DNA of 64,000 nucleotides, taken from assembly GCF_000196015.1 (NCBI RefSeq), contig NC_007971.2:124001-188000 (forward strand). The letters run 5' to 3'. Below are positions 10,719 through 18,707 of the stretch, piece by piece. This DNA is from Cupriavidus metallidurans CH34. Its GTDB lineage: Bacteria > Pseudomonadota > Gammaproteobacteria > Burkholderiales > Burkholderiaceae. A program made the position numbers and the translations under genes. Within the stretch, counting starts at the first letter, position 1. Every line of letters begins with the position of its first letter. The notes below the pieces were generated by a model, which saw only the letters and a list, made by a program, of their open reading frames with translations, made no database searches and had not been told where the DNA came from.

Positions 10719-11492
10719 ATGCAGAAAATGCTTGGCATGGCCGTGGCCATGTCGACCCTATCCCTCTCCGCGATCGCCGGCGGTACTACGACGGTGAAAT
10801 CGACTTTCCCGAACGTTGTACCTGTCGAGCAGGTTCGCCCGGCGGTCGAGCGCATCAATGGCGCCGACGGGGTCAAACCCGGCGACACACGTACCGCCGC
10901 ACCAGGTGCAAAGCTCATGGAGTTCACGGTCTCGACCAAGACGACCACGCCGCTCCTGGAGGTTGTCCGAGAGGTGAAGCTCGAGGCCGGCGACGCTTCC
11001 CTGTCCCTCAAGGCTGGCGCCCGCGTTGCGCCGGCGGCAAAGATCGTCGACAAGGAGGGGAGGACCTTCTATCTGGTCAAGGCCGCCCCTGAGAGCAGCT
11101 CGCTCTTCGCCCGGAATCGCTACTTCGCCATTACGGACACCGGCGCAGTACTCGAGAACGCACTGAAGGCGACGGGAGATACCTACGAGATGCAGGAACC
11201 TGTCTCGATCACCCCGGGCGACATGGTGATCACCAAGTCTCGGACGAGCGGGCCAGCACTCTGCGGCATCTCAACCGTATTCCTTGGCGCCAACGACGGC
11301 GTGGCGAAGTACCGCGTCCTTCGGACCGATGCTTCCGGCCGAATCCGCGGCTCGCGCGACTTGGCATACATGAATGATCTGCGGCTGATTTCGATGGCCG
11401 GCACCCATCTCGCGATCGACAAGGTCGAGCCGAACTCGGTAAGTGTCCGTATCGTTGGCTCCACGCCGGCGGCCTGCAGTACCGCGATCTAG
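10719..11492 (+). CDS. Exported protein of unknown function
   Basis: A 257-residue protein with a short signal peptide (MQKMLGMAVAMSTLSLSAIA) and a mostly beta-rich body. A strong ribosome site AAGGAG sits 6 bases before ATG 10719. It follows trbC by 103 bases on the same strand and ends in a hairpin terminator, so it may close the dsbC-tra transcript. Two cysteines are visible (ALCGIS and AACSTAI). I do not recognise the family. A role in the transfer apparatus is inferred from position alone. Confidence 0.7.
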   Translation: MQKMLGMAVAMSTLSLSAIAGGTTTVKSTFPNVVPVEQVRPAVERINGADGVKPGDTRTAAPGAKLMEFTVSTKTTTPLLEVVREVKLEAGDASLSLKAGARVAPAAKIVDKEGRTFYLVKAAPESSSLFARNRYFAITDTGAVLENALKATGDTYEMQEPVSITPGDMVITKSRTSGPALCGISTVFLGANDGVAKYRVLRTDASGRIRGSRDLAYMNDLRLISMAGTHLAIDKVEPNSVSVRIVGSTPAACSTAI

Positions 11493-11535
11493 TTCCGACG
11501 ACCACCACTCGAGCGCACCTGGAGGGCGAAAGTAA

Positions 11536-11565
11536 AAAGGCGGCACCGGTATCCGGGCCGCCTTT
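11536..11565. terminator. Rho-independent terminator after the tra fragment
   Basis: A 9-bp stem, aaaggcggc (11536-11544) pairing with gccgccttt (11557-11565), with a 12-base loop followed by atttct. The stem has A-runs on one side and T-runs on the other, so it could stop transcripts from both converging genes. Confidence 0.75.
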
Positions 11566-11569
11566 ATTT

Positions 11570-11818
11570 CTATGTTCCACGCGACTCAGCAGCTCGCGCG
11601 GCCAGGCGTGTGAACACCTCGGCCATTTGATTGAGCACGCGCTGATCGCTGGGAATCTGCATGAGGCATCGTGCAGGCACCCCGCGCGACGTCAAAGGCT
11701 GCATTTCAATGTAGCCGTCGAGGTCCCGGATCAGAAGGCCGCTTGTTTTGACCTCTCCATTACGACCCAGGCACAATTCCAGCGACTCAAACTTCACCTC
11801 TTGCTCTTGAACTTGCAT
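11570..11818 (-). CDS. Small unknown protein, 82 residues
   Basis: The start is ATG 11818 (MQVQEQEVKFESLELC), inside the 3' end of the upstream gene by 32 bases, which suggests translational coupling. It ends right beside the hairpin at 11536-11565. The sequence is soluble with the segment LLIRDLDGYIEMQPL; no family is recognised. It forms a two-gene operon with the next entry. Confidence 0.6.
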   Translation of the reverse strand: MQVQEQEVKFESLELCLGRNGEVKTSGLLIRDLDGYIEMQPLTSRGVPARCLMQIPSDQRVLNQMAEVFTRLAARAAESRGT

Positions 11819-12233
11819 GACGATACTCCGGACATTGGTTGGCCCCGCGCGTGTCGACTCGCGTTGTTTCGGCCGCCAGTTGATGGACCAGAGATCGAAC
11901 AAGTTCCGCTTCGCTGGCCATACTGATCCCCGCAATGCCCAAGCGCTGCTCGCCAGCACTCGTTGTACTGAACATGTACCGGATCTCGCTCCCGTGCTTG
12001 AAGCAGGACACGAAGAACTGCCCTTGCCTTTCATCCGTTACAACAAACGCGAACGGCTGGCGATCAATGCCTAACAACAGGATGCCGTTCGGCCTCCGCT
12101 GATAGAAACCAGCCTGGCCCGCGACGGGCTCGGCCTGCAACGCACCGTATTGGCGTCCATTCAAGTCAAGGGCAGGGGAGGGGCCACCCATGCCGGCCTT
12201 CTGCTGCGTAGCTGTGCGAGCGCATTCGTCCAT
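11787..12233 (-). CDS. Unknown protein, 148 residues
   Basis: First gene of a two-gene minus-strand operon. It starts at 12233 (MDECARTATQQKAG) with AAAGGAG about 4 bases upstream. It is soluble, with FFVSCFKHGSEIRYMFSTTS and a C-terminal helical part. No family is recognised. It diverges from the DUF3150-like gene across a 228-base gap. Confidence 0.6.
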   Translation of the reverse strand: MDECARTATQQKAGMGGPSPALDLNGRQYGALQAEPVAGQAGFYQRRPNGILLLGIDRQPFAFVVTDERQGQFFVSCFKHGSEIRYMFSTTSAGEQRLGIAGISMASEAELVRSLVHQLAAETTRVDTRGANQCPEYRHASSRARGEV

Positions 12234-12461
12234 GGTTTCTCCTTTGAAATGTGAAGAGTTACTGATGTCCGGGAATGCGTAACACGGCTCTAGAACGCGA
12301 TTCGTCTGGCCAGAAACGTCCTCCTACCCCCCCACCACCTGCAACGACCATCGACAACAAACCCTCGCTAGTTGCGACCGTCAGTTACTTCCCCCTGTCC
12401 GGCATATCGAAGAGCCAGGCCTGTGCAAGGGGCCTGTTTCGTCTAACTTCAGGAGATACAC

Positions 12462-13529
12462 ATGAACCAAGCAACGACGGTGGCTAGCAGCCAGATGGCG
12501 ATTCTGAAAGATGTCGTCCTGTTTGACTTCATCATCGGAGGCAGCACCGGAGAGAAAACGGTCGAGGCGGATGATTTCATCCGTGAGGTCGGCAAGATGC
12601 TCCCGCGAGGTTCTTTTTCGTGGGTTTCGAAATACCGTTCGGAAGCGAAGCGAGAGATCCTGAAAGTTGGCGTCGCTCGCCGCATTCACAACCGTGTGCG
12701 TGGCTACTTCGTACCGCTGAGCGAAGCCGCCGGGCTCTCCAGCAAGATGACGGACATCAAGGCGCGATTCATGAAGGAGAAGGCCGAGTTCCTGGCCAAC
12801 CTCCCGAGGATCGTTGATGAGTGGGCGAATGCCCCGGTCAATGCCAGTTCGACCAACAATGGCAAGTCGCGAGCGGATCTCATTCGCCTGCACGCGCCAA
12901 AGACGGACGACATGGACCGCATGCTCTCCTTTGACATTTCCGCCACAGGCATCCAGTCCACCAGTTTCTTTGGCGAGGACGACGCGCTCCACGCAGAAGT
13001 CAAAGGCTTAGTTGGCCAGGCGGCGCTCGAGATTGCGGAAGACGTGCGAAAGTCCTGGAAAGGGCCGGCCGCGGGGCGCACGAGCAGCCGCGTCCTGGGA
13101 TTGATTCGCCGTGTTCGCAACAAGGCGGAAGCGATGGGCGTCCTGTCGATGAAGTTCAGTCGACTGGCCGAAGTATGCGACAAGGTCCTGGGCGCAGTTC
13201 CGGAGGGGCAGAACATTGAAGGCGTTCAGTTCCTAATGGTGTCATCGCTCCTGTCCAGGTGCATGAAGGCGGAAAACATTCTCTCCGAAGACTCGGTAAA
13301 GTTTGATCCGCTCGATGTGGAATCAGCGGCGCCGGCGGTCACGCCTGGTGTCCAGCCTCCGGCCGCCAACGTGCCAATGCAGTCTCAACCCGACCTCGCC
13401 ATCGGCGACACGGCCCCAGCCTTCGACGAATCGCCTCAACCTTCGAGCCCACTCCCTACTGCAATCCTGCCGAGCGCCGCTGAACCCGTGGCCTCGACCC
13501 AGGATGACACGCTGGAATTGGTCCTGTAA
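12462..13529 (+). CDS. DUF3150-like plasmid protein
   Basis: A 355-residue protein whose first 250 residues are helical, with VVLFDFIIGGSTGEKTVEADDF near the start, reminiscent of the DUF3150 family found on plasmids and integrative elements. The last 80 residues are a proline- and alanine-rich low-complexity tail. AGGAGA lies 7 bases upstream of the ATG and a strong terminator follows. Function is unknown; in other elements DUF3150 genes sit beside CbbQ/CobS-like ATPases, but none is seen here. Family assignment is by eye only. Confidence 0.6.
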   Translation: MNQATTVASSQMAILKDVVLFDFIIGGSTGEKTVEADDFIREVGKMLPRGSFSWVSKYRSEAKREILKVGVARRIHNRVRGYFVPLSEAAGLSSKMTDIKARFMKEKAEFLANLPRIVDEWANAPVNASSTNNGKSRADLIRLHAPKTDDMDRMLSFDISATGIQSTSFFGEDDALHAEVKGLVGQAALEIAEDVRKSWKGPAAGRTSSRVLGLIRRVRNKAEAMGVLSMKFSRLAEVCDKVLGAVPEGQNIEGVQFLMVSSLLSRCMKAENILSEDSVKFDPLDVESAAPAVTPGVQPPAANVPMQSQPDLAIGDTAPAFDESPQPSSPLPTAILPSAAEPVASTQDDTLELVL

Positions 13530-13532
13530 CGA

Positions 13533-13564
13533 AAACGCCCCAGATTCGATCTGGGGCGTCTTTT
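13533..13564 (+). terminator. Rho-independent terminator after the DUF3150-like gene
   Basis: The stem acgccccagat (13535-13545) pairs with atctggggcgt (13549-13559) around a 3-base loop, followed by cttttctt. A run of A on the other side lets it work for the converging minus-strand gene as well. Confidence 0.88.
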
Positions 13565-13586
13565 CTTGGCGGGGATGGCCGGCGGC

Positions 13587-14258
13587 TTAGCTGACTAGAT
13601 CAGGGACTTCAATCTGAGCCTTCGCCGTCAGTACACGTCCATAGTCGCGCTCATACAGCGCTGCATATCCGATCTGGACACGCAGAGGGAGTACATCCCA
13701 TTCTTCGCGGGTAGGGGCGTAGGCCATCCACTGTGGGTCGTTAGCCATTTTTACGATGGCCAGCCACAGTTGCTCGTGCAGGTCTTTCTTGGAATAGAAG
13801 TCTTCGATCGAGAGATAGTCGGCCTGATTGAGTACCTGTACGGTCGGGATGCCGAGCCATTCCGCAATCGTGTCGAACCGATCCTTACCAAGCGATTTGA
13901 TAGAGCGGTTACCGCTCATGATCGAGTTCCAGTACACCGGGGTGACTCCGAGGATGTCGGAGATCGTCCGCTGCGGAAGCCCGCGGTCAATCAGAGTCTT
14001 CCTGATCAGGTTGATCAGGCGAATACCATCAACATGGCGCTTGCCCGAGGCCTCAGCCTCGTGCTCAGACGCAGTGCTTTCAGCGCCGTGCTGTTCGTGC
14101 GTAGTCATTTTGGCGGTCACTTCGGTCGTCTTTCGCGATTTTGCGGAAACTCGCCGCGTCGGTGCTGCCGCATGCGATCCACCACCGTGTGCAGGCGCGG
14201 ACTTTGTCATAGCTTCGTTCTCCGACGTGGCTAACAGGTCAGTAATCGGGAGAGGCAA
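13587..14258 (-). CDS. Helix-turn-helix regulator (XRE/Cro-like) with long acidic N-terminus
   Basis: A 223-residue product from ATG 14258; other in-frame starts at 14210 and further down exist. The first 75 residues are low complexity (Ser, Ala, His, Glu). A helix-turn-helix follows, LPQRTISDILGVTPVYWNSI and NRSIKSLGKDRFDTIAEWLG, which resembles Cro/CI-type DNA-binding domains. The C-terminal part (EQLWLAIVKMANDPQWMAY) is unfamiliar. Three spaced ATTCTCA repeats lie 110-150 bases upstream and could be its binding sites. Confidence 0.65.
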   Translation of the reverse strand: MPLPITDLLATSENEAMTKSAPAHGGGSHAAAPTRRVSAKSRKTTEVTAKMTTHEQHGAESTASEHEAEASGKRHVDGIRLINLIRKTLIDRGLPQRTISDILGVTPVYWNSIMSGNRSIKSLGKDRFDTIAEWLGIPTVQVLNQADYLSIEDFYSKKDLHEQLWLAIVKMANDPQWMAYAPTREEWDVLPLRVQIGYAALYERDYGRVLTAKAQIEVPDLVS

Positions 14259-15085
14259 TCGACGCGCAGGGCTCGTCTTGCCTTATTGTCTTAGCAATCT
14301 GATTCTACACACATAACAACAAGATTCAAGTCTCTTATGCCATCGAGACAACAAGACAACTGTCCATTCTCAGAGTAAGGCCCAAATTCTCAAAGTACCT
14401 TGCAAAGATTCTCAGACTTAGTGCTCATAATTGGGAGCGGCGGGCGTGCGTGGTGCTGGCTAGAAGGGCCTAGGCATGGAGGGCGAGGACGTACGGCCCG
14501 CGTGCGCATATCCGGCGAGGGGCTTCCGTGGCGGTACATCCATGTAGGGTGGATTGATCTGCCGCCCCACCGTGGTTTTGCATTCCTGGCGTGTGCGCAA
14601 AGGTGGTGTCCCAGCGATCGCCGGTCAGTCCCGTGCGTGCCTCCCGTGGCAGAGCGCGATCAACGGGCTGAAGTAGTCGATCGACACTGGTACCTTCCGT
14701 TTGCGAACAAGGTCGTCAGTGTTGGTGGCCCGCTCGTCAGAGGGCGCATGAAGCAACTGCACCACGCGCTGACGATCCTCGAATGCGACCGGCTGTGGGC
14801 CGCACTGCAGGGCGTGCAGCGATTGTTCATGCAGATTCAGGAGATGAACCTATTTCAGCATCTGAGGCGAGGGGCGGGGCCGTTCAGCAGATGTTTGTAG
14901 GGCGAAAATAGTACCGGTACGAAACTAAAATAAATTTGGTACGGCTACCTATGCTTCATCCCGAGAGGGAGGAGGGCTGGGCCCGTACCGTTTGCATTTT
15001 CAGCCCTCCGAAATAGCTATTCGGCCAAAACGGACTAGCTCCGCCCTCCCAAAATGGCGGACATTGTCTGGTCTAACGGGGAGGC
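14259..15085. other. Gene-free stretch of about 830 bases
   Basis: I see no convincing gene. A plus-strand frame at 14400-14900 has no ribosome site, no family resemblance and an unusual composition. The left part is AT-richer and holds the ATTCTCA repeats. Around 14915-14985 the sequence gtaccggtac and related ggtacgg/cgtaccg words recur. Confidence 0.5.
14366..14416. promoter_or_regulatory. Three spaced ATTCTCA(G/A)A motifs
   Basis: The word attctcaga/attctcaaa occurs at 14366, 14386 and 14408, spaced 20 and 22 bases, about two helical turns. All copies have the same orientation. They lie upstream of the minus-strand helix-turn-helix gene. They look like iterated operator sites; too few and too short for a plasmid iteron set. 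Confidence 0.4.
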
Positions 15086-15361
15086 TTACGGGTACTGTCT
15101 GGTGCCCTTGCGCCGGGGCTGGCTCGCACGAAACTCCGTAATGGACTCACGCAACCGGGTCGCGTTCTTCTCGGTCCCCAACAGGTGCAGCGTCTCCTGG
15201 ATGCTCTCGTAGGCCTGAAGCGACATGAGCACCACAGGTGCGCCACGCCGTCTCTTGATGACGAGTGGCTCGCTGTTCTTGCAGACTGAGACTATCGTCT
15301 TCTCAAAATCTGCTCGCACTACACTAAGGGCCATTGATTTCATTGGGTCAATCCTGCTCAA
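15086..15361 (-). CDS. YefM/Phd-family antitoxin without a visible toxin
   Basis: A 91-residue protein matching the YefM/Phd fold: ALSVVRADFEKTIVSVCKNS, then PLVIKRRRGAPVVLMSLQAYESIQETLHLL, the typical conserved core. The start may be ATG 15361 or ATG 15343 (MKSMALSV). A YoeB-like toxin would normally follow within a few bases on the same strand, but the 800 bases downstream hold no such frame. The antitoxin is therefore an orphan here. Confidence 0.82.
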   Translation of the reverse strand: MSRIDPMKSMALSVVRADFEKTIVSVCKNSEPLVIKRRRGAPVVLMSLQAYESIQETLHLLGTEKNATRLRESITEFRASQPRRKGTRQYP

Positions 15362-15388
15362 GTGGGCGTGCGTCGGTCCGGCTGTGGT

Positions 15389-15751
15389 CTACCAGTCCAG
15401 ACGATAACAAGAATTTCCTCCAGTCCCTTGAAACTCTAGTTCGGTCCGTATGTGGCTTCCGATGTGGCGCGCGACGACGATCGGCATGATCTGCGCAACG
15501 AGGATCCGATTAAAAAGGGCAATGGAGCTTACTCTGACGCCTCCTTGACGCGGCTCCCTGCGAAGGATGTGCAGGACGAGGAGGCCGGGAGGAGAACGGG
15601 GCGCTTCTCGACTAGCAGACTTGCTCCAATTCGGATCGATGCCCCGTCCCTGACGCGCATTACGCGCTCTCGCCTGCACAGGGGTGCTTTGCCCTTCTGC
15701 GGGGTGTGTGTTGATGTGATCAATCCACATCGACCTGTCGACAGGAATCAT
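15389..15751 (-). pseudogene. VapC toxin remnant (N-terminus only)
   Basis: The frame starts MIPVDRSMWIDHI, a clear VapC PIN-domain start with the first catalytic aspartate. It overlaps the vapB stop by 4 bases, as real vapBC pairs do. After about residue 14 the sequence no longer resembles VapC: the later acidic residues and the usual middle (HPFVIGELALG) are missing. The rest of the 120-residue frame is probably foreign sequence joined at about 15710. The toxin should be inactive. Confidence 0.65.
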
Positions 15752-15945
15752 TCGATGTCCTGCCGGCGCCGCGCCGCCCCTTGGATGCCCGGTTGGCTTC
15801 CGCCAAGGTTCGCGAGTCGTTTGGCCGCTTCACGCTGGATCAAGGCCTTTAGCGCTTCGCGCACAATTGCCGTTTTCTCCGACAGGCCCGTATAGGCTTG
15901 CGCCTTGGCTAACAATTCGTCGTCAAGCGCAATAGTCGTACGCAT
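15748..15945 (-). CDS. vapB: VapB-type antitoxin
   Basis: A 65-residue antitoxin with a ribbon-helix-helix-like N-terminus (MRTTIALDDELLAKAQAYTG) and the helix KTAIVREALKALIQREAAKR, typical of VapB proteins paired with PIN-domain toxins. The stop overlaps the start of the vapC remnant. With the toxin truncated, it may remain only as a relic or as a DNA-binding repressor. Confidence 0.82.
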   Translation of the reverse strand: MRTTIALDDELLAKAQAYTGLSEKTAIVREALKALIQREAAKRLANLGGSQPGIQGAARRRQDIE

Positions 15946-17071
15946 GGGAACCTCCGCGAGTACAAGCAGGACTTATAGCATCTATTGATGCCTAAAATGG
16001 TGCGTCTTGTCATTCGGAACGCGGGCGGCATGTCACACCAATAGGACAGTTCGTGGAACTTGAGACCGGCCAATTGCCACCGAGCGTGCGGCGTTCATTT
16101 AGGAGTACACCCGCGGTGCAGGTCCTGGCTGCGGTAACGTTCGCCTTAGCACACAGCCGTATCGCCGCTGGACTGAGTATTGGGATAATCAATGCACTTT
16201 GTTTGAGCAGAAGTCTTGGGCATTTTGTGTTGTGTCGCGCCATTAAGGTCGGTACGTCGCGCCATTAAGGTCGGTACGCGGGGCTTTCAATCGCCCCAAA
16301 GCCTTGCTGGAGGCGGCCGTACCGACCTTCTCCATTTGTTGTTGCCGATTATTTGCCACGGATAACGACAAAAATGACAGAAATTCGACTTGTCATTGTT
16401 CGCACAGATTGGTGCATTCGAGTCCTGACATCATCAAAGCGTGATGCGGACCGTTTGCCGTGCGGACGCGGCATGCGATCAACTGTACTCTTTTCGGAAT
16501 CACCGCGGCTAATATTACTGAGCTTGCAGCGGATTGCGCCTGAACCTTCACACTTGATTCCAGTTCGCGTCAGAAGGGGTAGAGAGGCCAGCTCGTCGTT
16601 CAGGATGGGGAGGGTGCCGTCACGTGGTGGCTGTGGCGCATGGCGTTCGGATAGTGGCTCGGCCGACCCGCTTGTGGCGCCCTAACCGGCGTGCGGAGAC
16701 GTGGACGCAGTAGTTGTAGGGCAAGAATTAGCCTTCCGCCCAAAGCAAGGGATCACGGGGTATGCGGCTAACCGGGCGTGCTGCACCGGCATGGTCGAGT
16801 GCCAACATTAGCGCCATCAGCGCGACTGGGCACTTTCCGAAGTTTGCGCCGGTTGCAGCAGTCAATGATCGCTTAGAGCCCTGTCAGCGATACGCGAAGT
16901 TTCCCCTTATAGGCACTACGAACGGGCCTGTGCGACTTGGCGTTGTCCGAAATCTCTGCCAGGGCCAGCCAACCTGGACACTTCGTTTTTGCAGGGCAAC
17001 AACGTCTGCCCGCAGCTTTTCACTCGGCTTGCTTGTGTTAGCCATATCAGCAGTGGCAGTTTCTTTCGCGT
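15946..17071. other. Gene-poor stretch of about 1.1 kb with short repeats
   Basis: No gene is supported. Frames present are short, overlapping and lack ribosome sites. It contains a 22-bp tandem duplication (16234-16277) and an inverted 11-base echo (16319-16329). A minus-strand frame at 16884-17120 (with SEKLRADVVALQKRSVQVGW) may be a gene relic, but I could not confirm it. Confidence 0.45.
16234..16277. repeat. 22-bp tandem repeat, two copies
   Basis: The 22-base unit gtcgcgccattaaggtcggt+ac is present twice head to tail (16234-16255 and 16256-16277). The word gtaccgacctt at 16319-16329 is the reverse complement of the end of the unit. It may be a relic of an element end or a protein-binding site. 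Confidence 0.75.
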
Positions 17072-17317
17072 TCAAAATGGGCAAAAGAGTGCATTCTCCA
17101 GCCACGCGTACCAATCCCAAGGATATATGCAGTCACCTGCCGATTCGTGATGGAAGATGGGGACCATCTCCCGCTGAATCAACTGCATCAGTTCGCGAAT
17201 GTATGGTTGTGGAATCGAGGCAAGCGCGACAAACGCGCCAAGGCGATCCTGGCCAATCGGTACGTGGTTTCGAAGCTGATCTAATTGGCTCACCGTTCGC
17301 ATGTGTTTGGGCCTCAC
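17072..17317 (-). CDS. Possible small unknown protein or gene fragment
   Basis: An 81-codon minus-strand frame whose peptide reads like a natural soluble protein: RLGAFVALASIPQPYIRELM, then CIYPWDWYAWLENALF. This Trp-rich ending is reminiscent of small conserved unknown proteins in proteobacteria. The start is uncertain and the surroundings are decayed, so it may be a relic. Confidence 0.35.
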   Translation of the reverse strand: MRPKHMRTVSQLDQLRNHVPIGQDRLGAFVALASIPQPYIRELMQLIQREMVPIFHHESAGDCIYPWDWYAWLENALFCPF

Positions 17318-17447
17318 ATTTCCTATGCATTGCTGTGTCGTTGCCGAACAATGGCGGCCAAGTCAGGCGCGGCCGCGTGCACTAAATGGCGCGAGCTGGT
17401 TGACGTCCAGTCGCACAAGTTGCTAGGCAGCCGGGCAGGACTGCCGC

Positions 17448-17888
17448 TCAGGTCGTCATTCCATCGCAGAGCGCAGCAGCAGGAAGTTTCCATTGACGGT
17501 GCGTTTCCGAGTTCGCTGGCCTCGGCACAAATGCGTACCGCTCGCCCGATTCCGTATGGCATTCAAGTCCCGAGCGATTGCCCAGAACCCATTCGTCGAT
17601 GCCGACCACTGGCTCCAAATGCCAGGTTCCTGATTTGTGCAGCCCGCTAGGCACCAGTGCTTGAACGGCGCCGATTCGCTCTGGCGCATGAATAAGCATA
17701 TCGACCACGTCCTCCATTGACGAGGACAGAATCCAATTCGGCAGTTCGCTGGGGTCGAGGTGCTTCACCTCCAACAGAAGGCTAGGGCGCATTTCGTCAA
17801 CGCTAACGCATTGCCAGGCTTGGGCGGGTGCAACCAGGGCTTGTAATGAAGGATTGGGATGACGCCAAGCTTCCTGCGTTAAGAACAC
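17448..17888 (-). CDS. Unknown protein divergent from an XRE regulator
   Basis: The frame opens at ATG 17939 (163 residues), but its first codons lie inside the palindrome at 17907-17937. A GTG at 17888 with GGAGAG just upstream is the likelier start, giving about 146 residues beginning FLTQEAWRHPNPS. The middle reads LLLEVKHLDPSELPNWILSS. No family is recognised. It is head to head with the XRE gene with the palindrome between, so the two are likely co-regulated, as in toxin/antitoxin-like or phage-defence pairs; that role is inference. Confidence 0.55.
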   Translation of the reverse strand: MFLTQEAWRHPNPSLQALVAPAQAWQCVSVDEMRPSLLLEVKHLDPSELPNWILSSSMEDVVDMLIHAPERIGAVQALVPSGLHKSGTWHLEPVVGIDEWVLGNRSGLECHTESGERYAFVPRPANSETHRQWKLPAAALCDGMTT

Positions 17889-17906
17889 GACTCTCTCCAA
17901 GGTAAT

Positions 17907-17937
17907 GAACACTATAGATTGTAGCTCTATAGTGTTC
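17907..17937. promoter_or_regulatory. Perfect 12-bp inverted repeat, likely operator
   Basis: The arms gaacactataga (17907-17918) and tctatagtgttc (17926-17937) are perfect reverse complements around a 7-base centre. It sits immediately before the XRE gene (start 17952) and overlaps the annotated 5' end of the divergent gene. Its size and symmetry fit a dimeric XRE repressor. Confidence 0.75.
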
Positions 17938-17951
17938 ATAAAGACGAGATT

Positions 17952-18284
17952 ATGGGATTTGCTTCAGCTCTTCCCATGACGCTCAGAGAGAACTTTGGTG
18001 GTGCGTTGCGTACAGTGCGGCGGTTCCGGAAAGCTCCGCAAGAGGCGCTGGATGTGGTTTCCAGCCGGACATACGTCAGTAGCCTAGAGCGAGGGTTAAA
18101 GAGTCCGACACTGGACAAAATTGATTCTCTTGCCGAGGCTCTCAACGTACATCCACTTACATTGGTGGCACTCACATATTTGCGGTCGCGTACGCGATCT
18201 GAGCAACGCGCCATCTTAGAGAAGGTTCGATCGCAACTCGAGGAGTTGTCTAAATTCGAGAAGAAGCAGCGGACTGAGCCCTAG
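17952..18284 (+). CDS. XRE-family transcriptional regulator
   Basis: A 110-residue protein with one Cro/CI-type helix-turn-helix: FGGALRTVRRFRKAPQEALD, then SRTYVSSLERGLKSPTLDKI and SLAEALNVHPLTLVAL. A charged C-terminal helix follows (LEKVRSQLEELSKFEKKQR). It probably binds the palindrome 15 bases upstream of its start and controls itself and the divergent gene. Confidence 0.85.
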   Translation: MGFASALPMTLRENFGGALRTVRRFRKAPQEALDVVSSRTYVSSLERGLKSPTLDKIDSLAEALNVHPLTLVALTYLRSRTRSEQRAILEKVRSQLEELSKFEKKQRTEP

Positions 18285-18707
18285 CGTCCGCGTGCAGTAG
18301 ATGCCTTTTGCTAGCGATTCCGACGCTCGGGAGTAGGCTGGCGCCGTGTGGCGCCTCCGCCCGAAACTTGCACCGTAGGACAGGATCGCCGCGCAGCCAT
18401 CGCTACGCGGCGATCTCATGTTAACGCTCAGGAAGAAGCGGCAACTCAATCTTCGCAATGCTCCGGTTGCCGAAGGTTGCCGAAGGTCGCCAGCGTGCCA
18501 AGAGCCAAGAGCCAAGAGCCAAGAGCCAAAAGCCAAAAGCCAAAAGCCAAAAGCCAAAAGCCAAAAGCCAAAAGCCAAAAGCCAATGCGCCAGTCAGGAA
18601 ATCACGGCGTGACGCATGCGCAAGAAGTACTGCCGCTATCGCCTCCAATCGGCGGTTACCGACCCTGAGCAGACACCCAATTCGCCACGCTGGTCACCGC
18701 GAAGCGG
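18285..18707. other. Intergenic region with heptamer array
   Basis: No gene is supported. Frames that cross the 7-bp array are artefacts of its repeat. Both flanking genes end towards this region. Confidence 0.6.
18497..18585. repeat. Heptanucleotide tandem array, about 12.7 copies
   Basis: Four units of gccaaga (18497-18524) are followed by eight of gccaaaa (18525-18580) and a partial unit. The sharp switch from one variant to the other shows growth by slippage. The copy number is likely variable between strains. It lies between genes, so no phase-variable frame is evident. Confidence 0.95.

Noticed and set aside
14400..14900. Plus-strand frame of 166 codons
   Set aside because: No ribosome site, no recognisable motif and an irregular composition with many Arg, Trp and Cys; likely non-coding.
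15389..15751. Intact VapC toxin
   Set aside because: Only the first 14 or so residues match; the remaining PIN-domain acidic residues are missing.
16762..17385. Plus-strand frame of 207 codons
   Set aside because: Unnatural composition, and the minus strand over the same bases reads more like protein (17072-17317).
18497..18585. CRISPR array
   Set aside because: Units are 7 bases with no spacers and no cas genes nearby.
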